Below are positions 6,283 through 14,698 of a DNA stretch of 19,936 bases, piece after piece. The notes beneath the pieces are model-generated. The model did not search any database. It was not told the origin of the DNA and saw nothing but the letters and a program-made list of their open reading frames with translations. This DNA comes from an uncultured Prevotella sp. (GTDB lineage: Bacteria > Bacteroidota > Bacteroidia > Bacteroidales > Bacteroidaceae), in assembly GCA_937895845.1 (NCBI GenBank), contig CALBLK010000079.1, positions 1 through 19,936 of the forward strand. The letters are read 5' to 3'. The position numbers and the translations under genes were made by a program. The stretch's first letter is position 1, and each line of letters opens with the position of its first letter.

Positions 6283-7258
6283 AGTGACAGTTCTGATGGC
6301 GGTCTATAATGCCGCCCCCTATCTTAACGAGGCCGTTCAATCTGTGTTGCGGCAGACGCTGCACGATGTGGAACTGATCTGTGTTGACGACTTCTCCTCA
6401 GACGGTTCGCGCAATCTGCTGGCCGACTGGCAGAACGCCGACAGCAGGGTGAGGGTAATCAGCCTCAAGCGCAACATGGGTCAGGCGGTGGCGCGCAACA
6501 TCGCACTGTGCGAGGCTACAGGCGAATATGTTTGCATGCTTGATGCCGATGACTGGCTGTCGGACGATGCCCTTGAGCGCGCTGTCGAGGTGCTTGACCG
6601 TGACAGCGAGGTTGACTCCGTGCTCTTTGACGTGGAGTTTGTCTACCCCGATGGCGGGAGGAAGCCGTACGTCATGCCCGACTTCAGCCGGATGGACGGC
6701 ATGACAGCTTTCAGGCTCAGTCTCACATGGACTATTCACGGCCTCTATATGATAAGGGCAGGGCTGCACAAACGGTACCCCTACGACACAACGTGTCGCC
6801 TGTATAGCGATGACAACACTACTCGCGTGCACTATCTCGCCTCACGGAATGTGGGCCACTGTCACGGTGTCTACCATTACCGGCAGCATCCCAAGTCGGC
6901 CACCCATGGAGTGCATGTCTTGCGTTTTGACTATCTGAAAGCCAACGAGTCAATGGCGCGGACGATACGAAGGCTCGGTCTGGATCGGGATATTCAGGCC
7001 GAATACGAGAATGTGAGGTGGCTCAATCTGGTAGACACTTTCAAGTTTTACTACTGCAACCACCAACGGCTTGGAGAGCGCGGCCGCAGGTATGGACTCT
7101 GGACACTGCGCAACTACTGGAGGACGATTGACCGCAGCATGCTGAGCAGAAGGACGGTGGCGAAGTTTGGCTATTGGCCAACACCCTCATGGAAACTGTT
7201 TTGTATTCAAGAGTGGACTTATTTCACATTGCGTAGCTTGCTCGGACGTAACCAATAG
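6275..7258 (+). CDS. Family 2 glycosyltransferase
   Basis: A 327-residue GT-A fold glycosyltransferase that would transfer a sugar from a nucleotide-sugar donor onto a growing glycan at the cytoplasmic face. The start VTVLMAVYNAAPYLNEAVQS is the standard GT2 opening. VDDFSSDGS (37-45) carries the nucleotide-binding aspartates and MLDADDW (88-94) is the DxD metal site. An SDDNTTRVHY segment near the middle resembles the acceptor-side ED/DD motif. The C-terminal third is basic and aromatic, and there is no transmembrane helix. The ATG at 6275 overlaps the flippase stop by 8 bp, so both act in the same pathway. Acceptor and sugar cannot be told from sequence. Confidence 0.9.
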   Translation: MAKVTVLMAVYNAAPYLNEAVQSVLRQTLHDVELICVDDFSSDGSRNLLADWQNADSRVRVISLKRNMGQAVARNIALCEATGEYVCMLDADDWLSDDALERAVEVLDRDSEVDSVLFDVEFVYPDGGRKPYVMPDFSRMDGMTAFRLSLTWTIHGLYMIRAGLHKRYPYDTTCRLYSDDNTTRVHYLASRNVGHCHGVYHYRQHPKSATHGVHVLRFDYLKANESMARTIRRLGLDRDIQAEYENVRWLNLVDTFKFYYCNHQRLGERGRRYGLWTLRNYWRTIDRSMLSRRTVAKFGYWPTPSWKLFCIQEWTYFTLRSLLGRNQ

Positions 7259-7529
7259 CCTAAATTCGTGAAACTGACCTGATTGGAAAGCTGTTAATAA
7301 CCCAAATCGGCCATTAGAAAGACGGTAATGTGGGGTTTACTTTCAATCTTTTCGATTCTTGCCGCCGTTTCATTCGGCATCTTGCTGCCGGCGGCGTCTC
7401 GCCATAGCCGTAGCAAACTGTCCGAAACAAGTAGCAACCTGGGACGAAATCTAAAGACAAATTTGAGGTTAAAAATCTATGACAAGTCAGTCAAAGCCCT
7501 TTTTTAAACATTACTTAAAACAAATCTCC
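7259..7529. other. Intergenic region before the ileS operon
   Basis: No gene seen. It contains TAACCCAAATCGGCC (7298-7312), close to the motif at 3632-3646, and a GC-rich inverted repeat GCCGCCG (7361-7367) / CGGCGGC (7389-7395) with a 21-nt loop. No T-run follows it, so it is a poor intrinsic terminator for the glycosyltransferase gene. Confidence 0.6.
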
Positions 7530-7560
7530 TTTGGAGAGTTGGAAAAAAATAGTAACTTTG
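7530..7560 (+). promoter_or_regulatory. Promoter of ileS and probably the downstream operon
   Basis: TTTG (7530-7533), a 19-nt spacer, then TAACTTTG (7553-7560): an exact Bacteroidetes consensus. The leader to the ileS ATG is about 35 nt, too short for a T-box or other riboswitch. Confidence 0.82.
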
Positions 7561-7600
7561 CGCCAATTAACAAAATCATGACATTTTAAGCGAAACAGAT

Positions 7601-10600
7601 ATGGCCAGAAAATTTGCCAAGCATAGCGAACTTGACTTGACGAAGGTGAACAGCGAGATATTGGAGATGTGGAACAGAAACGATGTGTTCCATAAGAGTA
7701 TTGACGAGCGCGAGGGTTGCCCGCAGTTTGTGTTCTTTGAGGGGCCTCCATCCGCCAATGGACATCCTGGCATCCACCATGTATTGGCGCGGTCAATTAA
7801 AGACACGTTCAACAGATACAAGACCATGAAGGGGTTTCAAGTACATCGCAAGGCTGGCTGGGACACCCACGGACTGCCCGTTGAACTCGGTGTAGAGAAA
7901 GAACTTGGCATTACAAAGGCCGACATTGACAATAAAGCGTCAGCCAAGTATATTTCAGTGGAAGACTACAACCGCAAGTGCCGCGAGAACGTGATGAAGT
8001 TCACGGCTGAATGGCGGAAGCTCACCGAGGAAATGGGCTATTTCGTAGACCTTGACCATCCGTATGTCACTTGTGACAACAAGTATATAGAGACCCTATG
8101 GTGGCTAATCAGACGGCTCTATGACAAGGGGCTGCTCTACAAAGGCTATACGATTCAGCCCTATTCCCCGGCGGCAGGAACAGGTCTCTCGTCACATGAA
8201 CTTAACCAGCCTGGCTGCTACCGCGATGTGAAAGACACCACCTGTACGGCACTCTTTGAAATTGTCTCTCCTGCCGAAGAATGGATGGAGTGGGGCAGGG
8301 CCTGCTTCGCAGCATGGACAACAACCCCTTGGACGCTGGCTTCGAACACAGCCCTCTGTGTAGGGCCGAAAATCAAGTATGTGGCTATTAAGACCTACAA
8401 TCCTTATAACGGCGAGAAGATAACTGTTATCATGGCAGAGTCAAGGCTTTCCGCCTACTTTAGCCCAGACGGAGAGACGAAAGGCATGGAAGACTACAAG
8501 CGTGGTGACAAGGTAGTGCCTTACAGAATAGTAGGCAGTTACACGGGAGAACAGCTCTGTGGCTACCGCTACAAACAACTTATGCCTTGGGTGAAACCGT
8601 GCCAGAAATTGGATGCCAATGCCGCCGATTTCGTGAAAGCATACGCAGAGACGCATCCCGACAAACAGTTTGGCAGTGAGGATGGCAAGAACAAGTATGT
8701 TGAGATGGCAGACGTGGCTTTTAGGGTAATTCCTGGTGATTATGTGACAACTGATGACGGTACGGGCATTGTGCACATCGCACCAACCTTTGGTGCCGAT
8801 GATGCCAAGGTGGCAAAAGACGCCCATATCCCCGCGCTATTCCTTATTAACAAGAGGGGGGAGACCAGACCGATGGTCGACCCAGAAGGCAAGTACTACT
8901 GCATTGATGACCTTGACGCAAACTTTGTTGCCAACTGTGTTGACGAGAAAGCATATTCTCGTCACGCTGGAGACTACGTAAAGAATGCATACGATCCGAA
9001 ATACAATGTGGGTGGAAAATACGATGAGAAAGCCGCCGCCAAGGACGAAGACCTCAATGTGGTGATTTGCATGGAGATGAAACAGGCTGGGACAGTGCTC
9101 AAGATAGAAAAGCACGTTCACAACTACCCACACTGTTGGCGCACAGACAAGCCTGTGCTCTATTATCCGCTTGATTCTTGGTTTATCCGATCAACAGCCA
9201 AGAAAGAGCGCATGTCTGAGCTGAACAAGACCATTAACTGGAAACCAGCGTCAACGGGAAGCGGTCGCTTTGGCAACTGGCTGGAAAACTTGAATGACTG
9301 GAACCTGTCGCGCTCTCGCTTTTGGGGAACACCATTGCCCATTTGGCGCGATGAAGAAGGAGAGGAAATCTGCATCGGAAGTCTGCAAGAGCTTTATGAC
9401 GAAATAGAGAAAGCGGTCAGTGCCGGCATGATGAATACAAATCCGTTGAAATCCAAGGGCTTTGTGCCCGGAGACTATAGCCAGGCCAACTATGATCGCA
9501 TTGACTTGCACAGGCCCTATGTAGACAACATTGTACTGGTGAGCAAGAGCGGAAAGCCGATGCACCGCGAGACCGACCTCATTGATGTGTGGTTTGACTC
9601 TGGCTCTATGCCATATGCCCAGATTCACTATCCGTTCGAGAACAAGGACAAAATTGACAAGAGAACAGCATTCCCCGCCGACTTCATCAACGAGGGTGTA
9701 GACCAGACGCGCGGCTGGTTCTTCACACTGCACGCTATCGCAACAATGGTGTTTGACAGCATAGCTTTTAAGAATGTCATCTCCACCGGTCTGGTGCTTG
9801 ACGCCAAAGGCAACAAGATGAGCAAGCACGTTGGAAACGTGACCAATCCATTCGAGATGATTGACAAATATGGTGCTGACCCTGTGAGATTCTATATGAT
9901 GACCAACTCGGAGCCATGGGACAACCTAAAGTTTGACCCGGATGGTGTTGACGAGGTGAGAAGGAAGTTCTTTGGTACCCTGTTCAACACATATTCGTTC
10001 CTCAGCCAGTATGCCAATGTGGATGGCTTCGATTACTCGCAGCCCGATATAGACATGAAGAACAGGCCGGAAATAGACCGTTGGATTCTGTCAAAGCTCA
10101 ACACACTGATTAAGGGTGTTGACAGCGAACTTCAAGACTACGACCCAACAAGGGCTGGACGACTGATTGAAAATTTTGTAAACAACGATTTGTCAAACTG
10201 GTACGTGCGTCTTAACCGCAAGCGCTTCTGGGGCAAGGAAATGAGCACCGACAAACTGTCGGCATACCAAACCCTGTATTTGTGTTTGGAGACTGTTGCC
10301 AAGCTTCTCGCACCTTTTGCCCCATTCTATGCTGACAGACTCTATCTGGACCTGATTGGTGCGACAGGTCGTGACAACGCTGAATCGGTACACCTCACAC
10401 TCTTCCCTAAGGCTGACAATGACATGATTGACTGCGAGTTGGAATCTAAGATGGAGATGGCCCAAAAAGTGACATCTATGGTGCTTGCCCTGCGACGCAA
10501 AGTGAACATCAAAGTGCGCCAACCCTTGCAAGAAATCATGATACCTGTGACAGACGAAAAACAGAAGAGTTACATTGACGCTGTGAAGGATTTGATATTG

Positions 10601-11167
10601 GGCGAGGTAAATGTCAAGAACCTAAAATTCATTGAGGGACAAGGAATTTTAGTTAAAAAAGTAAAGTGCAACTTTAGAACAATGGGTAAGAAATTCGGCA
10701 AAATGATGAAGGCTGTGGCTGCCCAGATGAATGCACTTGAACAGCAGCAGATAGCCCTGTTGGAGCAGCAGGGGAACATAGTCCTTCACATTGATGGGCA
10801 GGAGGTCGTTGTCGATGCAAAGGATGTTGATATCATCAGCGAGGATATCCCCGGATGGCTGGTTGGCAATGAGGGCAGCTTGACAGTTGCGCTTGAGGTC
10901 AACCTGACTGATGAACTGCGCAACGAAGGTATGGCACGCGAGATGATTAACCGCATCCAGAACCAGCGCAAGGATAGCGGACTGGAGATTACAGACCGTA
11001 TTGATGTGACCATCAGTCCCGATGAACGCATAGCCAAGGCTGTTGACAGTTTTGGCGACTATATCAAAACACAGGTTCTTGCCAACAACATCCGCCTGGC
11101 AGAAAATGACGGCACGGAGCAGACCCTGGATGATTTGAAAGCCCATGTCAAGATAGAGAAAGTCTAA
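7601..11167 (+). CDS. ileS: Isoleucyl-tRNA synthetase, long (eukaryote-like/type 2) form
   Basis: Charges tRNA-Ile with isoleucine in the cytosol and edits misactivated valine. At 1188 residues it is the long form. The class I Rossmann fold opens with PPSANGHPGIHHVLAR (about 50-65); where most IleRS have HxGH this reads G57-I-H-H60. KMSKH (739-743) is the second signature. The CP1 editing domain shows TTTPWTL (240-246) and GTGIVHIAP (387-395). The anticodon-binding region follows (LSNWYVRLNRKRFWG), and the C-terminal part contains the DUF5915-like region (VKKVKCNF to SEDIPGWL) found in this clade. There is no C-terminal zinc finger of the short bacterial form. First gene of the 7601-19791 run; the next gene starts 9 bp on. 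Confidence 0.97.
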   Translation: MARKFAKHSELDLTKVNSEILEMWNRNDVFHKSIDEREGCPQFVFFEGPPSANGHPGIHHVLARSIKDTFNRYKTMKGFQVHRKAGWDTHGLPVELGVEKELGITKADIDNKASAKYISVEDYNRKCRENVMKFTAEWRKLTEEMGYFVDLDHPYVTCDNKYIETLWWLIRRLYDKGLLYKGYTIQPYSPAAGTGLSSHELNQPGCYRDVKDTTCTALFEIVSPAEEWMEWGRACFAAWTTTPWTLASNTALCVGPKIKYVAIKTYNPYNGEKITVIMAESRLSAYFSPDGETKGMEDYKRGDKVVPYRIVGSYTGEQLCGYRYKQLMPWVKPCQKLDANAADFVKAYAETHPDKQFGSEDGKNKYVEMADVAFRVIPGDYVTTDDGTGIVHIAPTFGADDAKVAKDAHIPALFLINKRGETRPMVDPEGKYYCIDDLDANFVANCVDEKAYSRHAGDYVKNAYDPKYNVGGKYDEKAAAKDEDLNVVICMEMKQAGTVLKIEKHVHNYPHCWRTDKPVLYYPLDSWFIRSTAKKERMSELNKTINWKPASTGSGRFGNWLENLNDWNLSRSRFWGTPLPIWRDEEGEEICIGSLQELYDEIEKAVSAGMMNTNPLKSKGFVPGDYSQANYDRIDLHRPYVDNIVLVSKSGKPMHRETDLIDVWFDSGSMPYAQIHYPFENKDKIDKRTAFPADFINEGVDQTRGWFFTLHAIATMVFDSIAFKNVISTGLVLDAKGNKMSKHVGNVTNPFEMIDKYGADPVRFYMMTNSEPWDNLKFDPDGVDEVRRKFFGTLFNTYSFLSQYANVDGFDYSQPDIDMKNRPEIDRWILSKLNTLIKGVDSELQDYDPTRAGRLIENFVNNDLSNWYVRLNRKRFWGKEMSTDKLSAYQTLYLCLETVAKLLAPFAPFYADRLYLDLIGATGRDNAESVHLTLFPKADNDMIDCELESKMEMAQKVTSMVLALRRKVNIKVRQPLQEIMIPVTDEKQKSYIDAVKDLILGEVNVKNLKFIEGQGILVKKVKCNFRTMGKKFGKMMKAVAAQMNALEQQQIALLEQQGNIVLHIDGQEVVVDAKDVDIISEDIPGWLVGNEGSLTVALEVNLTDELRNEGMAREMINRIQNQRKDSGLEITDRIDVTISPDERIAKAVDSFGDYIKTQVLANNIRLAENDGTEQTLDDLKAHVKIEKV

Positions 11168-11176
11168 CTCTAAACA

Positions 11177-11566
11177 ATGATAAACATGACAGAGAAAACA
11201 CGTTATTCAGACGAGGAGCTGCAAGAGTTCAAGGATATCATCAACGAAAAACTTGCTCTTGCCAAGCGCGACTATGATCAGATGATGAGAGTGTTGATGA
11301 ACCAGGACGGCAATGACGTAGACGACACGTCACCCACCTATAAGACACTGGAAGAGGGGAGCGCCACCCAAACCAAGGAAGAACTGATACAACTGGCCAA
11401 CCGCCAGCAAAAATTCATTCAGGGACTGGAGGCTGCCCTTGTGCGTATTGAAAATAAGACCTACGGCATTGACCGAATCACGGGAAAACTCATTCCAAAA
11501 GAGAGGCTGAAGGCTGTACCCCACGCGACACTGAGTGTTGAGTCAAAACAGAACCGAAAGAAATGA
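11177..11566 (+). CDS. DksA/TraR-family protein lacking zinc-binding cysteines
   Basis: A 129-residue member of the DksA/TraR family, whose classical members insert a coiled coil into the RNA polymerase secondary channel to modulate transcription. The N-terminal part (about 10-95) is predicted helical coiled coil, with acidic NDVDDTSPTYKTLEEG in the loop. The C-terminal segment YGIDRITGKLIPKERLKAVP aligns to the zinc finger of the family, but no cysteine remains: position 1 of the first CxxC is Asp and the protein has no Cys at all. Some Bacteroidetes homologues also lack part of the finger, as far as I recall. The ATG at 11186 (MTEKTRYSDEEL) matches the usual family start and may be preferred over 11177. 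It lies between ileS (9-bp gap) and lspA (4-bp overlap). Confidence 0.88.
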   Translation: MINMTEKTRYSDEELQEFKDIINEKLALAKRDYDQMMRVLMNQDGNDVDDTSPTYKTLEEGSATQTKEELIQLANRQQKFIQGLEAALVRIENKTYGIDRITGKLIPKERLKAVPHATLSVESKQNRKK

Positions 11567-12246
11567 CACCCCGAAAAGGTTGGATGACAACAGGAAGAAT
11601 GGTCCTGCTTATGAGTATGGCCATTCTTTTAGTTGACCAAATACTGAAGATTTGGGTGAAAACCCATTTGCGCCTTCACGAGACAATTGACATAACGGGC
11701 TGGTTCAAGATATGTTTTGTGGAAAACAACGGAATGGCCTACGGCATGGAAATAGGAAGCAAGTTGCTACTGTCGCTTTTCCGCATCGTTCTGATAGGCG
11801 TTATCGCCAGATACATCTGGCAGCTTGTGGGGCAAGGGTGCAAACGGGGCTATGTGGCATGTCTTACCTTGATTCTGGCCGGAGCAGTCGGCAACATGAT
11901 AGATGGGATGTTTTACGGTTTGGTGTTTAATGCTGCGTCAGAATACTACGTGTCATTTCCCGTTCCGTTCGGCTCAGGCTATGCCCCATTCATGATGGGC
12001 AAGGTGGTAGACATGTTCTATTTCCCAATCATTGAATCCCACTGGCCACAGTGGATGCCCTTTGTCGGTGGAGAGCACTTTGTTTTCTTCAGCCCGGTGT
12101 TCAACATCGCCGATTCCTGCATTTCCGTCGGTGCAGTATGGATTATGCTGTTTTACCGTCATGAAATCAGTCAGATCTCGTTCTGTATGCGCAAGCGAGA
12201 CCATAAGAGTGGGGACACCTGCAAAGAATGCGAGACAAAGAACTGA
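11563..12246 (+). CDS. lspA: Lipoprotein signal peptidase (signal peptidase II)
   Basis: An inner-membrane aspartyl protease that removes the signal peptide from diacylglyceryl-prolipoproteins. Catalytic aspartates are D114 in GNMIDGMFYG and D184 in FNIADSCISVG; FVENNGMAYG (52-61) is the conserved region after the first periplasmic segment. Four transmembrane helices are visible, around 14-30, 66-88, 96-115 and 183-199. At 227 residues it is longer than the enterobacterial enzyme because of an insert (about 124-170) and a charged C-terminal tail, both common in Bacteroidetes. The tail contains a CKEC pair. The start overlaps the preceding stop (ATGA). The next gene encodes a lipoprotein, i.e. 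a likely substrate. Confidence 0.96.
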   Translation: MTPRKGWMTTGRMVLLMSMAILLVDQILKIWVKTHLRLHETIDITGWFKICFVENNGMAYGMEIGSKLLLSLFRIVLIGVIARYIWQLVGQGCKRGYVACLTLILAGAVGNMIDGMFYGLVFNAASEYYVSFPVPFGSGYAPFMMGKVVDMFYFPIIESHWPQWMPFVGGEHFVFFSPVFNIADSCISVGAVWIMLFYRHEISQISFCMRKRDHKSGDTCKECETKN

Positions 12247-12248
12247 CC

Positions 12249-13193
12249 ATGAAGAGAAATCTGCCGAGAAGAGTGTCCGTTGGCATAGGCTTAGCCTTGC
12301 TGGTCGCGGCATGCAAGCCCACAGTGCCCAGCAAGTATCTGCAGCCTGACGAGATGGTGGACATTCTGTATGACTTGCAACTTACCCAAGCCATCGCTCA
12401 GGCTGGCTATGGGAATAAGGTGGGCTATGACCGTAATGTCTATTATCTGGCAGTGCTTGACAAGTATGGTGTTACAACTGCCGAGATGGACTCTTCGATG
12501 GTCTACTACTACACGCACGCTGATGCCCTGGCCGGTATCTACAGCAAAGTTGCAGACCGGCTTGAAGAGCAGGCACAGGCCTTTGACAACACGGCCAACC
12601 CCATCAGCCGCTTTGCCCAATTGTCAGAGAATGGGGACACAGCCAACATCTGGCGAGAACGGCAAAATGTCCTGCTGCTACCCATGCCTCCCTATAACAG
12701 ACTTGAATTTGAGATTAAGGCTGATACAGCATTCAAGGTGGGCGACTCATTTCAAATGAATTTCATGTCGAACTTTGTCTACCAGAACGGAACAAAGGAT
12801 GCAACCGCCTTTATCGCTGTGGAATACGAAAAAGACAGTGTGGCCTGCTTTCACACAAACATTGTGATGTCGGGGGTCACAGAATTTAGAATACCCGCCA
12901 ACGATACGCTCCGCATCAAGAGGTTGCGCGGCTTTCTGTATCTTGACCGCGGCAACGACGAGTCGCAGACACTCAAGTTGTGGTTTGCCAACAACATTCA
13001 GTTAATAAGGTTTCACCGCACAAAGACAGACCCTGCGCAGCACGCAATCGCTGACACTGTCGCGCAACAGCACCCCAGTGGGCGACAGCCATCCACGCAA
13101 GCGGTTCCTGCGGTCAGCGGCATGTCCATCTCAAACTCTTTTGTTGGGAAAAGGCCGGTGCAGAACAGGGCACTCCCGGCAAGTCAACAATGA
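12249..13193 (+). CDS. DUF4296-type lipoprotein
   Basis: A predicted lipoprotein of 314 residues. The start at 12249 (MKRNLPRRVSVG) yields a clean type II signal peptide ending LLVAAC, with the lipidated Cys22; the open frame begins at 12228 inside lspA, but that start would bury the signal. Residues about 28-115 (LQPDEMVDILYDLQLTQAIA...) fit DUF4296, a Bacteroidetes family without known function. The middle is beta-rich, and the last 50 residues are low-complexity (Gln, Ser, Pro), probably disordered. Cys22 is followed by Lys and Pro, not an acidic stretch, so the Bacteroidetes surface-export signal is not evident and a periplasm-facing lipoprotein is more likely. Two bases separate it from lspA. 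Confidence 0.82.
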   Translation: MKRNLPRRVSVGIGLALLVAACKPTVPSKYLQPDEMVDILYDLQLTQAIAQAGYGNKVGYDRNVYYLAVLDKYGVTTAEMDSSMVYYYTHADALAGIYSKVADRLEEQAQAFDNTANPISRFAQLSENGDTANIWRERQNVLLLPMPPYNRLEFEIKADTAFKVGDSFQMNFMSNFVYQNGTKDATAFIAVEYEKDSVACFHTNIVMSGVTEFRIPANDTLRIKRLRGFLYLDRGNDESQTLKLWFANNIQLIRFHRTKTDPAQHAIADTVAQQHPSGRQPSTQAVPAVSGMSISNSFVGKRPVQNRALPASQQ

Positions 13194-13420
13194 AACAGAT
13201 GGTTATGAGAAAGAGAAGAGTTGCAGCCCACAGCATCGTCTATCCCGATGGAAAAGAGATGGAAATGGGGATGGTGCTGATTGAGCATGGAATAGTAACA
13301 GGGTGCAGACCCTTGCAGGGCGAGCCTCCATTTACCGAATGGGTGGGAGGAACAATAAAGCTGAAAACAAATGGAAAAGGGCAGGTTACTGCCTATAAGA
13401 ACCAACTAAAAATCGAATAG
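13190..13420 (+). CDS. Small conserved-looking protein, 76 aa, unknown function
   Basis: The ATG at 13190 overlaps the stop of the DUF4296 gene (ATGA); an internal ATG at 13205 (MRKRRVAAHSIV) is an alternative start. The pattern RRVAAHSIVYPDGKEMEMGM followed by VLIEHGIVTGC resembles the N-terminal beta-sandwich piece of amidohydrolase-type enzymes (in which strands of this kind precede the metal-binding HxH), but the barrel and metal ligands are absent. It has no signal peptide or membrane segment. Its tight packing between the lipoprotein gene and the nucleoside permease supports expression. The function is not identified, and the amidohydrolase resemblance is a weak impression. Confidence 0.65.
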   Translation: MKQMVMRKRRVAAHSIVYPDGKEMEMGMVLIEHGIVTGCRPLQGEPPFTEWVGGTIKLKTNGKGQVTAYKNQLKIE

Positions 13421-13421
13421 T

Positions 13422-14675
13422 ATGAAAATCTTGAAATCACGCTTGGCGCTGCTGAATTTCCTTGAGTTTGCAGTCTGGGGTGCTTATCTAACCTGTATGG
13501 GTATGTATCTGGGACGTATAGGTATGGCTTCACACATCGGTAGCTTCTATGCAATGCAGGGCATTGTGTCTATCTTTATGCCGGCAATCATGGGCATAGT
13601 GGCCGACAGGTGGATTCCCGCCCAGCGCCTGTTAGGCCTGTGCCATCTGGTGGCAGGGCTTGCCATGATTGGTGCTGCGTTCTATGGCCGAAGCGCCGGG
13701 CAGCAAGCAAACTTTTCAACCCTGTTTCTTTACTATACGGTGAGTGTGGCATTCTATATGCCAACGCTCGCACTGACGAATTCTGTGGCCTACAACGCGC
13801 TGACGAAAGCTGGACTTGACACAGTGACAGACTTTCCGCCCATCCGTGTGTTTGGTACCGTAGGCTTCATCTGCACGATGTGGATGGTCGACCTCTTAGG
13901 ATTCCAGACCAACTACAACCAGTTCTTTACCTCTGGTGCCATCAGTGTTCTGCTGTTCCTCTACACCTTTACGCTGCCCAAATGTCCTGTTGGCAATCAG
14001 GGCGAGAAAAAATCTTTGACCGATGCTTTCGGTCTCAAGGCATTTGCCTTGTTCAAGCAGCGCAAGATGGCCATTTTCTTTGTATTCTCAGCCATGCTTG
14101 GTGTAAGCCTGCAGATAACCAATGGCTTTGCTACCCCTTTCATAGAGAGTTTTAAGAATATGAGCGAATACGCTGACACTTTTGGAGTTCAGCATGCCAA
14201 CATCCTTTATTCTCTGTCGCAAATCAGTGAGACTCTGTGCATTCTGCTCATTCCATTCTTCATGAAACATTTTGGCATCAAGAGTGTGATGCTGATAGCC
14301 ATGTTCGCATGGGTGTTCCGTTTCGGACTGCTGGGGGCTGGCAACCCTGGAAGTGGAGTATGGATGCTTATATTGTCGATGATTGTCTATGGCATGGCCT
14401 TTGACTTCTTCAATATCTCCGGCTCACTGTTCGTTGACCAGACCACAGATTCGTCAATGCGCTCAAGTGCTCAGGGGCTGTTCATGTTGATGACAAACGG
14501 TATCGGTGCAACCATAGGCTCACTGGCCGCACAGATGGTAGTCACATCGCACACAGCTGAGAACGGTGTAGTTGCATGGCCCGCTTGCTGGTATACATTC
14601 TCGGCATACGCCTTAGTGGTCGGTGTGCTTTTTGCATTCCTTTTCCACCACAAGGACGAGGAGGTAAAAAAATAA
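13422..14675 (+). CDS. Nucleoside permease, NupG/XapB-type MFS symporter
   Basis: An inner-membrane proton-coupled nucleoside importer of the nucleoside:H+ symporter family within the MFS. At 417 residues it is the length of E. coli NupG. The family opening is present: LALLNFLEFAVWGAYLT in helix 1, then GMYLGRIGMASHIGSFYAMQ and MPAIMGIVADRWIPAQRLL (the MFS loop 2-3 region). Twelve hydrophobic segments are visible, with a hydrophilic central loop around 188-203 (KCPVGNQGEKKSLTDAF). It starts one base after the preceding stop. Nothing in the adjacent genes metabolises nucleosides, so the placement appears to be an operon convenience. The exact substrate is not predictable. Confidence 0.92.
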   Translation: MKILKSRLALLNFLEFAVWGAYLTCMGMYLGRIGMASHIGSFYAMQGIVSIFMPAIMGIVADRWIPAQRLLGLCHLVAGLAMIGAAFYGRSAGQQANFSTLFLYYTVSVAFYMPTLALTNSVAYNALTKAGLDTVTDFPPIRVFGTVGFICTMWMVDLLGFQTNYNQFFTSGAISVLLFLYTFTLPKCPVGNQGEKKSLTDAFGLKAFALFKQRKMAIFFVFSAMLGVSLQITNGFATPFIESFKNMSEYADTFGVQHANILYSLSQISETLCILLIPFFMKHFGIKSVMLIAMFAWVFRFGLLGAGNPGSGVWMLILSMIVYGMAFDFFNISGSLFVDQTTDSSMRSSAQGLFMLMTNGIGATIGSLAAQMVVTSHTAENGVVAWPACWYTFSAYALVVGVLFAFLFHHKDEEVKK

Positions 14676-14698
14676 GATGTTAAGAACTGCATACACAC

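Noticed and set aside
7361..7395. Intrinsic terminator of the glycosyltransferase gene
   Set aside because: The stem GCCGCCG/CGGCGGC has a long loop and no following T-run, and lies over 100 bp from the stop codon.
7561..7600. T-box or other riboswitch before ileS
   Set aside because: The leader from the consensus promoter to the ATG is only about 35 nt with no stem structure.
9251..9829. 192-codon antisense ORF inside ileS
   Set aside because: It lies wholly within conserved IleRS core sequence; no independent promoter or family.
12228..12248. Upstream start of the DUF4296 gene inside lspA
   Set aside because: It would place seven charged residues before the signal peptide; the ATG at 12249 gives a standard lipoprotein leader.
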